DNA of 10,945 nt from an uncultured Clostridia bacterium (GTDB lineage: Bacteria; Bacillota; Clostridia; Saccharofermentanales; Saccharofermentanaceae). Under the pieces are notes generated by a model, which did not search any database, was not told the DNA's origin, and was given only the letters and a program-made list of their open reading frames with translations. Below are positions 6,505 to 10,945 of this stretch, piece after piece (within the stretch, counting starts at the first letter, position 1; each line of letters starts with the position of its first letter). The DNA is taken from contig CAMNNN010000025.1 of assembly GCA_946545505.1 (NCBI GenBank), positions 1-10,945 on the forward strand. The letters are read 5' to 3'. The position numbers were made by a program, and so were the translations under genes.

Positions 6505-7135
6505 AGAGAGATTCAAGTACTGGCAGTTTATTATCTACATGCCGATATACCTCTTCTTCTTCGTATTGGCGGAGAGGATGACAACAGAAGTAACCTACAT
6601 AAATATTCCCCTCGACGATAAGATCCCTTTCGTCGAGGGGTTTATTGTGCCTTACCTTCTGTGGTTCCCGTTCATGGCGCTCGGAATCGTGTATGTGTTC
6701 TTTATGGACAAGAAGGAGTTCCTGCCGATGGGATGGAACCTCGTTATCGGAATGTCTCTCTTCCTCGTGGTAAGCTTCGTGTTTCCGAATGGATTAGAGC
6801 TTCGTCCGGAAGTATTCCCCCGCGATAACATCTGCACGGATCTTGTTAAGCATCTTTATTCGATCGATACTTCAACGAATGTTATCCCTTCGATACATGT
6901 ATTTAATTCGCTCGCGTGCGGCATCTCATTCGGCCGCGTACTCGCGGGCCGCGGACATAAAATAGCCGCCATCGCTTCATACGCAATGGCGGCCTTGATA
7001 TGTATTTCTACTATGTTTGTAAAGCAACACTCAATTCTTGATGTTGCTTCCGGTCTGATTTTATCAGGCCTTTGCTTCTTCCTTCTTCGCGGGCTTTACA
7101 AGCACGAGGCAGACGATAAGAGCAACGATGTATAA
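6488..7135 (+). CDS. PAP2-family membrane phosphatase / phosphotransferase-like protein
   Basis: This is a 215-aa integral membrane protein with about six hydrophobic segments (roughly 12-29, 52-73, 84-99, 133-150, 157-177 and 184-202). It has PAP2-type motifs: PSIH at 134-137, corresponding to the PSGH motif, and H181-x3-D185, corresponding to the SRxxxxxHxxxD motif, which supply the catalytic histidines of lipid phosphatases. The first motif (KxxxxxxRP) is only loosely seen. IPLDDKIPF before the second helix is typical of a clostridial subgroup that resembles inositol-phosphoceramide-synthase-like PAP2 proteins; the substrate is unknown. The start overlaps the last 17 bases of clpC, and only a weak purine-rich stretch precedes it, so translation is probably coupled to clpC. 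A later Met at residue 18 has no better ribosome binding site. The gene contains three inverted repeats, and its last 72 bases are antisense to the end of the MFS gene. Confidence 0.82.
   Translation: MQQTLKERFKYWQFIIYMPIYLFFFVLAERMTTEVTYINIPLDDKIPFVEGFIVPYLLWFPFMALGIVYVFFMDKKEFLPMGWNLVIGMSLFLVVSFVFPNGLELRPEVFPRDNICTDLVKHLYSIDTSTNVIPSIHVFNSLACGISFGRVLAGRGHKIAAIASYAMAALICISTMFVKQHSILDVASGLILSGLCFFLLRGLYKHEADDKSNDV
6608..6646 (+). terminator. Terminator-like hairpin inside the PAP2 coding sequence
   Basis: CCCCTCGACGA (6608-6618) and TCGTCGAGGGG (6630-6640) form a perfect 11-bp inverted repeat around an 11-base loop, directly followed by TTTATT. The shape is that of an intrinsic terminator with a short U-tract. 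It lies 104 bases after the clpC stop but within PAP2 codons 41-51. It may end part of the clpC-operon transcripts before PAP2; this function is inferred. Confidence 0.5.
6965..6993 (-). terminator. Possible minus-strand terminator for the MFS gene, within the PAP2 gene
   Basis: GCCGCCAT (6965-6972) and ATGGCGGC (6986-6993) form a perfect 8-bp stem with a 13-base loop. On the minus strand the stem is followed by TATTTTAT, a short U-rich stretch, about 70 bases after the MFS stop. No better terminator is visible for that gene. Both the sequence and the stop-to-hairpin distance are reasonable, but the T-tract is interrupted. Confidence 0.4.
7052..7070. repeat. Inverted repeat at the convergent gene ends
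   Basis: GGTCTGAT (7052-7059) and ATCAGGCC (7063-7070) pair over 8 bp (one G-T) around TTT. The repeat contains the MFS stop codon (TCA at 7064-7066 on the plus strand). On the plus strand it is followed by TTTGCTTCTT, so it could weakly terminate plus-strand transcripts before the end of PAP2, but the U-tract is poor. Confidence 0.35.
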
Positions 7136-8332
7136 AGCGCATGTAGCGTAAAGTACATTCTGAGTTCCTACCGGGTTGTAATTTGTCTCAGGATCAATTG
7201 CTCCTGTATGATCAACGATGTATGTAGCCATCTGGTTACCTGTAAGACCTGCGATAGCCCAAGCTGAGAGGCACATGCCGTGAACAGCTGAGATGGACTT
7301 CATACCGAAGTGGTCGGAAAGAAGTGTAGGAACGTTGGAGAAGCCTCCGCCGTATCCTGCGTTAACCATGATGAGCAAAGCTATGCACAGAACAACGATT
7401 TTATTCTCTATTCCGTGTGTAAAGATCGTTGCAGCTGTAAGTGCGATAGAGAGAATGAAGATCAGCTTGTAGATCGTGTTTCTGTCCTTGAATGTATCAG
7501 CCCATGCTGAGAAGCCCAGACGACCTGCTGCGTTCGCAAAAGCTGTTACTGAACCGAGTACAGCTGCAGCGCCAACAGACAATCCGATGGTAGTGAAGAT
7601 CGACTTCTCCTGGGAGATGAGTGCGAGACCGCAGTGGATGTTGATGTAGAACATGATCCAGATTCCGATGAATGTCTTGTTGGAGAAAGAATACTTGAAG
7701 TTCTTGCCAAGTGTCGCGAAGAACTCCTTGATGCCGCCCTTCTCGTGAGACTCGACCCATCCCTCGGGCTTCTTTAAGAGTCTGTGTCCTATGAACATCA
7801 TTACGCAGTAGACACCGCCCATGATGAAGAACATATAAGCAGGGTTGTTGTTGAATATGTTAAGGAGCTTCTGCATTATAGGCGTTGCGATCGCCTTTGC
7901 AAGACCGAAGCCTGCAACCGCAAGTCCTGTAGCAAGACCCTTACGGTCCTTGAACCACAGCATGAGTGTCTTTACGGGTGAAAGATAACCTGTACCAAGA
8001 CCGATACCCATTATGCATCCGTAGAAAAGGAAGATGAGGGGAAGGGACTTAAGAAGAATAGCTGCACCTGTTCCGACCATACCTACTGTGAAGCAGATGG
8101 TAGCGATCAGGGATGACTTCTTGATGTCCTTCTCAACTACGTCGCCAAGGAATGCTGCAGACATACCGAGAAAGAAGATAGCGAGCGAGAATGCCCACTG
8201 AACGTCTCTGTTGTCAGCACCGATATAATTGGCAATCTCCTTCGAGAATGTACCCCAGCAGTAAACTGTACCGATACTGCAGTGCAGGAGCAGCGCAGGG
8301 ATAGCGGCACGTATCCATTTATTTTCGCCCAT
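7064..8332 (-). CDS. OFA-family MFS transporter (oxalate/formate antiporter-like)
   Basis: This is a 422-aa, 12-helix major facilitator of the OFA family (relatives: OxlT, YhjX), located in the cytoplasmic membrane. The N-terminal half has SIGTVYCWGTFS in helix 1 and the family signature GTGYLSPVKTLMLWFKDRKG (113-132) followed by LATGLAVAGFGLA. A cytoplasmic loop (about 185-215) separates the halves, and NAAGRLGFSAWAD (267-279) is the second-half counterpart of the MFS loop motif. OFA proteins move small carboxylates such as oxalate, formate or pyruvate. OxlT needs a Lys in helix 11, and I see none in the corresponding region (about 353-375), so oxalate is not assured. The start is set by AAAGGAGG six bases upstream. 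It is monocistronic by layout. By eye its codons (GTT, CTT, GCT) are less GC-rich than those of the neighbours, as in a strongly expressed gene. Its last 72 bases overlap PAP2 in antisense. Confidence 0.9.
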   Translation of the reverse strand: MGENKWIRAAIPALLLHCSIGTVYCWGTFSKEIANYIGADNRDVQWAFSLAIFFLGMSAAFLGDVVEKDIKKSSLIATICFTVGMVGTGAAILLKSLPLIFLFYGCIMGIGLGTGYLSPVKTLMLWFKDRKGLATGLAVAGFGLAKAIATPIMQKLLNIFNNNPAYMFFIMGGVYCVMMFIGHRLLKKPEGWVESHEKGGIKEFFATLGKNFKYSFSNKTFIGIWIMFYINIHCGLALISQEKSIFTTIGLSVGAAAVLGSVTAFANAAGRLGFSAWADTFKDRNTIYKLIFILSIALTAATIFTHGIENKIVVLCIALLIMVNAGYGGGFSNVPTLLSDHFGMKSISAVHGMCLSAWAIAGLTGNQMATYIVDHTGAIDPETNYNPVGTQNVLYATCALYIVALIVCLVLVKPAKKEEAKA

Positions 8333-8347
8333 AAGGAGCCTCCTTTA

Positions 8348-8393
8348 AATTGCAATCACGTAATAATATATAATTTATTCGTGATTTGCAATT
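8348..8393. promoter_or_regulatory. Long inverted repeat, candidate operator of the MFS gene
   Basis: AATTGCAATCACG (8348-8360) and CGTGATTTGCAATT (8380-8393) are inverted copies that match at all 13 positions apart from one extra T, separated by 19 AT-rich bases. One arm overlaps the predicted -35 of the MFS promoter and the other lies at the start site, so the -10 is between them. This suits a repressor binding two half-sites. Because transcription would start inside the left arm, an RNA hairpin in the MFS leader is unlikely. Read instead as an RNA of the upstream ABC operon, it could form a hairpin and act as its terminator, though no good T-tract follows. Confidence 0.55.
8363..8391 (-). 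promoter_or_regulatory. Promoter of the MFS transporter gene
   Basis: On the minus strand TTGCAA (8391-8386) is followed after 17 bases by TATTAT (8368-8363), a fair sigma-A promoter (4 of 6 and 5 of 6 matches) in an AT-rich gap. The start site would be near 8356, with a leader of about 24 bases ending in the strong AAAGGAGG site. Confidence 0.6.
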
Positions 8394-8420
8394 AACAGGA
8401 GTGTTACTGTTTTCTAACGA

Positions 8421-9467
8421 TTACCGCTTGTCCTTATCGATGAACTCGAGTGCGCCGGTCGCGATGGCGATGTAGGCGAGTATCTCGAAGCCGAGCATAC
8501 TCCAGCTGTTCTTAACGATCGCGGGATCGGAAGCATATTTCGCTGTGTAATTGAGCTCGCCTGACTTCATCTCGATCGCATAAGCACCGTTGTTGGCCTC
8601 GATGACTTGCAGCATGTCTCCGAGGTTGAAGACCGCATCGTCAGGGATGGTCAGGATCGCAACTGCCACTTCCGGGTTCTCGACTACGTCGGGAGAAGTC
8701 ATTATAAATTCCTTCATCTGCTCTCCGGTGACTTCCGCATTGCCCATCTTCTTCAGGCTCACCCACAGTGACGTCATGGGAAGCTCGTTATAGCGGCCCT
8801 GTGCGCATGTGGCTGTAAGGCTCCACTTGGTGATCGTAAGATTCGTAAGTCCGAGCACACTGTCGGGAAGTGAGAAGAATCCGCCTGAGAAAACAAGCTG
8901 GAAGATCAGAAGGAACGGCATGACCGTCATGGCCGTCGTGGTGTTTCTAACGAAGGACGATACGAGCAGGCTTAACATGTCGGCAGCGAATGTCGTCAGG
9001 AAGATCGTTATGCCCATATCGAGGTAGAAGTTGGGAAGAATGATTCCGCCCTTGTCCGCAGGGAAAGCGACACCCATCCTGGACAGAACAAACATCGTGA
9101 TCAAGGTCTGCAGCAGGCACAGGAAAGCCTGGTAGATCGTGTGCGCCGTGATGTAGGAACTGATGTGCACGCCGCTTCTGTGCTCACGCTTTACGATCGC
9201 TCGCTCACGGCAGACATTCTGGATGGAGTTGAAGAAACCGTTCCACACGCAGATGCACGACAGCGCGAACGATCCCGTGAGAGTTCCTTCCATGGTCTTG
9301 AAGAGTGTTCCGCTCATTACAAGTCCGACGAGACCCGCGATGACCGCGGACATCGGCATTACCTTCCAGTCGCTCTGGAATACGAACATTCTGAAGAATT
9401 TGCCGAGGTAGATCCCGGTCTGGTATATGCGTCCCTTACGCTTTACGTCTTTTATCTCTCTGTTCAT
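8421..9467 (-). CDS. ABC-2 type permease, ABCG-like half
   Basis: This 348-aa membrane protein is the membrane-spanning half of an exporter-type ABC transporter. After a basic cytoplasmic head (1-35) come hydrophobic segments near 39-56, 64-80, 105-128, 148-172 and 178-198, and a last one at about 322-340. The block NGFFNSIQNVCRERAIVKREHRSG (77-99 region) carries the ABCG/ABC2_membrane-type connecting helix with the RExR..KREH pattern, followed by the third helix. A large extracytoplasmic domain of about 120 residues (200-320) lies before the final helix, the place where ABCG proteins have their big external loop. The substrate is unknown. The start codon overlaps the ATPase stop (ATGA), so the two are translationally coupled and probably act as a 1:1 complex. 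Confidence 0.87.
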   Translation of the reverse strand: MNREIKDVKRKGRIYQTGIYLGKFFRMFVFQSDWKVMPMSAVIAGLVGLVMSGTLFKTMEGTLTGSFALSCICVWNGFFNSIQNVCRERAIVKREHRSGVHISSYITAHTIYQAFLCLLQTLITMFVLSRMGVAFPADKGGIILPNFYLDMGITIFLTTFAADMLSLLVSSFVRNTTTAMTVMPFLLIFQLVFSGGFFSLPDSVLGLTNLTITKWSLTATCAQGRYNELPMTSLWVSLKKMGNAEVTGEQMKEFIMTSPDVVENPEVAVAILTIPDDAVFNLGDMLQVIEANNGAYAIEMKSGELNYTAKYASDPAIVKNSWSMLGFEILAYIAIATGALEFIDKDKR

Positions 9468-10852
9468 GATGCAGCCACCTCCCTCTCGGAAGCCAGTACT
9501 TCAGTTACGGCTTCGTCACAGCTCTTGCCCTCCTCCATGAGTCTTACGACATGTGAGAAGCGCGCTATGAATTCGTCGGCACGGCCCTCGCCGCCCTCTT
9601 CCTTCTGGTTGATGGTGCGCAGCAGCGCCTCCATATTGCCTCTGGCGAAATACTTACGTGCGCACCCGACAGGACCGTAGAAAGCAAGTCGGCCCGTGCG
9701 TGAGCTGTCCTTGGCAAGCACGATAACATCATCGAAAAGGTCGATAACTCTGTCCGGGGTGTGCGTGATAACTATGACGATCTTTCCCTCGTCGGCGATG
9801 GATCTGAGCTTTTCGAACAGAGCCCTCGCGACAACACCGTCGAGACCGGAGTCAGGCTCGTCGAGGATGAACAGGTTCGGGTCGGAGATGAATTCGAGAG
9901 CGATCGACAGACGCTTCTTCTGTCCGCCCGAGAGCTTCTCTACCATGGTGCCGGAGAGCATGGCAAGTCCGAATGTCTCGAGAACTTCCATTACGCGCTC
10001 GTCCTTCTCCTTACGCGACATCGAAGCGGGAAGGCGGATGTCAGCCGCGTCGGAAAGCGTCTTCAATACGGTGTCGTTGCCGCGCATGAGTTCCTGCTGC
10101 GGAACGAAGCCCAACTGGTACTTGATGCTGCCGTATTCTTCGTAGATGTTGACGCCGTTCAACGTGATGACGGCATCGGCCTTCTCGTAGCCTGTTACGG
10201 CATTAAGGAATGTGGTCTTGCCTGCGCCGGAACCGCCTAACAGGAGGACCATGTGGCCCTTGGGGATATTCATGTGGATATCCTTAAGAAGGACATTGGT
10301 CTGGAATGCGGTCTTCGCGGTTCTCTCGTTGATGTTGACCGTGAGGCCTTCTCCGGCAGTTGCAGCTTCGATACCGGAAAGCTCGGCTTCTTCATCCTTA
10401 TCGGTTGCAAGTCTGTTCGGAACGAATTTGCCCGACAGACCCCACCAGGCTGCGGTGAGAGATTCGAACGGGATCCACAGCCACAGCCACTTCTTGCTCC
10501 TGCCGAAGGTCTCGCATAGGGCGATGCTGATGCGGATATCATAAACGACAAGCATGATAAAGCAGATAATGAAGACCAGTATGCAGATAAGAAGTACCGG
10601 TGTGGGCAAAGAATCGTTGATCTGCCCGATCAGAATGGGAATCTCCAGAATCAGCATAACGGCCTCAAGAACGGCCATGATCTTACCTTCCTTCTTCCTG
10701 TTGGCACACAAACCCTTATAGTAGTTGTTCAGGACGGGGACGAAGCTCTGCCACCACTTGAGTCCGCATTTTTTGAAAAGGAAAATCCAGGCGACGCAGT
10801 TGATAAGTTCAGTAATCAAAGAGCCGACGGGGTCAGACATAATATCGAACAT
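9464..10852 (-). CDS. ABC transporter ATPase with N-terminal DUF5684-like membrane domain
   Basis: From the chosen start this is a 462-aa protein. Residues 1-145 are hydrophobic, with segments near 10-27, 60-78, 85-107 and 122-140, and resemble DUF5684-type membrane domains: FKKCGLKWWQSFVPVLNNYY, then YDIRISIALCETFGRSKKW and a final Trp-rich helix. A linker (146-185) leads to an ABCG-like nucleotide-binding domain: Walker A GGSGAGKT (206-213), Q-loop FVPQQE (249-254), signature LSGGQKKR (307-314), Walker B LFILDE (327-332), D-loop SGLD and switch His364 in ITHTP. All catalytic elements are intact. The C-terminal tail (415-462) is charged. The start at ATG 10852 is supported by AAAGGAGA seven bases upstream; an in-frame ATG at 10906 has no such site and would sit in the promoter region. 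It forms an operon with the permease. Confidence 0.87.
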   Translation of the reverse strand: MFDIMSDPVGSLITELINCVAWIFLFKKCGLKWWQSFVPVLNNYYKGLCANRKKEGKIMAVLEAVMLILEIPILIGQINDSLPTPVLLICILVFIICFIMLVVYDIRISIALCETFGRSKKWLWLWIPFESLTAAWWGLSGKFVPNRLATDKDEEAELSGIEAATAGEGLTVNINERTAKTAFQTNVLLKDIHMNIPKGHMVLLLGGSGAGKTTFLNAVTGYEKADAVITLNGVNIYEEYGSIKYQLGFVPQQELMRGNDTVLKTLSDAADIRLPASMSRKEKDERVMEVLETFGLAMLSGTMVEKLSGGQKKRLSIALEFISDPNLFILDEPDSGLDGVVARALFEKLRSIADEGKIVIVITHTPDRVIDLFDDVIVLAKDSSRTGRLAFYGPVGCARKYFARGNMEALLRTINQKEEGGEGRADEFIARFSHVVRLMEEGKSCDEAVTEVLASEREVAAS

Positions 10853-10894
10853 ACGGCACTCTCCTTTAAAATTATTTGAGAATTTACAATTATA

Positions 10895-10923
10895 ATAATC
10901 AGGCATAACAGAGTATTTTGCAA
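10895..10923 (-). promoter_or_regulatory. Possible promoter of the ABC transporter operon
   Basis: In the AT-rich region upstream of the ATPase, minus-strand TTGCAA (10923-10918) is followed after 17 bases by GATTAT (10900-10895), a 4-of-6 match at each element. A perfect TATAAT (10894-10889) lies nearby but has no -35 at correct spacing. The leader would be about 36 bases, ending in AAAGGAGA. Confidence 0.35.
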
Positions 10924-10945
10924 ATAAAGATTTGTTATAATAACG

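Noticed and set aside
10853..10906. Earlier in-frame ATG for the ABC ATPase
   Set aside because: The added 18 residues would be encoded by AT-rich promoter and Shine-Dalgarno sequence, and AAAGGAGA points to ATG 10852.
10913..10941. TATAAT at 10936-10941 on the plus strand as a divergent promoter
   Set aside because: No acceptable -35 at 16-18 bases upstream, and the window ends before any plus-strand gene can be seen.

Overview
The window looks like a chromosomal segment of a low-to-mid GC Firmicute (Bacillota), probably a clostridium. The evidence is the ctsR-mcsA-mcsB-clpC heat-shock operon in canonical order, strong AGGAGG-type ribosome binding sites, CtsR operators, and a DUF1846 gene of the type common in Clostridia and Lactobacillales. 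No tRNA, rRNA, insertion sequence, CRISPR array or phage gene is visible. I cannot name the species.

Layout. Positions 3-1599 (+) hold the tail of an unrecognised gene that overlaps the start of a complete DUF1846 gene; a GC-rich intrinsic terminator follows. Positions 1661-1735 carry a sigma-A-type promoter with two CtsR boxes in opposite orientation, one on the -35 and one just downstream of the -10. It drives ctsR, mcsA, mcsB and clpC (1736-6504), tightly spaced or overlapping, followed by a membrane PAP2-family gene (6488-7135) whose start overlaps the end of clpC. On the minus strand, converging on that gene and overlapping it by 72 bp, is an OFA-family major facilitator transporter (7064-8332). 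Its promoter carries a long inverted repeat. Further right, also on the minus strand, is a two-gene ABCG-like transporter operon (8421-10852): an ATPase with a DUF5684-like membrane domain at its N-terminus, coupled by a 4-bp overlap to an ABC-2 permease.

How the genes work together. CtsR represses the clpC operon. In the Bacillus model McsA activates McsB, which phosphorylates arginines on client proteins, and ClpC recognises phosphoarginine and feeds ClpP. Here the frame and fold signatures of McsB are intact, but the residues used for catalysis and ATP binding in this family look replaced: NEEDH reads NSTDH, SCPTNVGTG reads SQIKSVGTG, and SSRIRLARN reads STKIILSRN. This is the most interesting feature: an apparent pseudo-arginine-kinase kept in a conserved operon between an intact McsA and an intact ClpC. 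Other points of interest are a perfect 11-bp terminator-like hairpin inside the PAP2 gene, the convergent antisense overlap, and the fused ABC ATPase.
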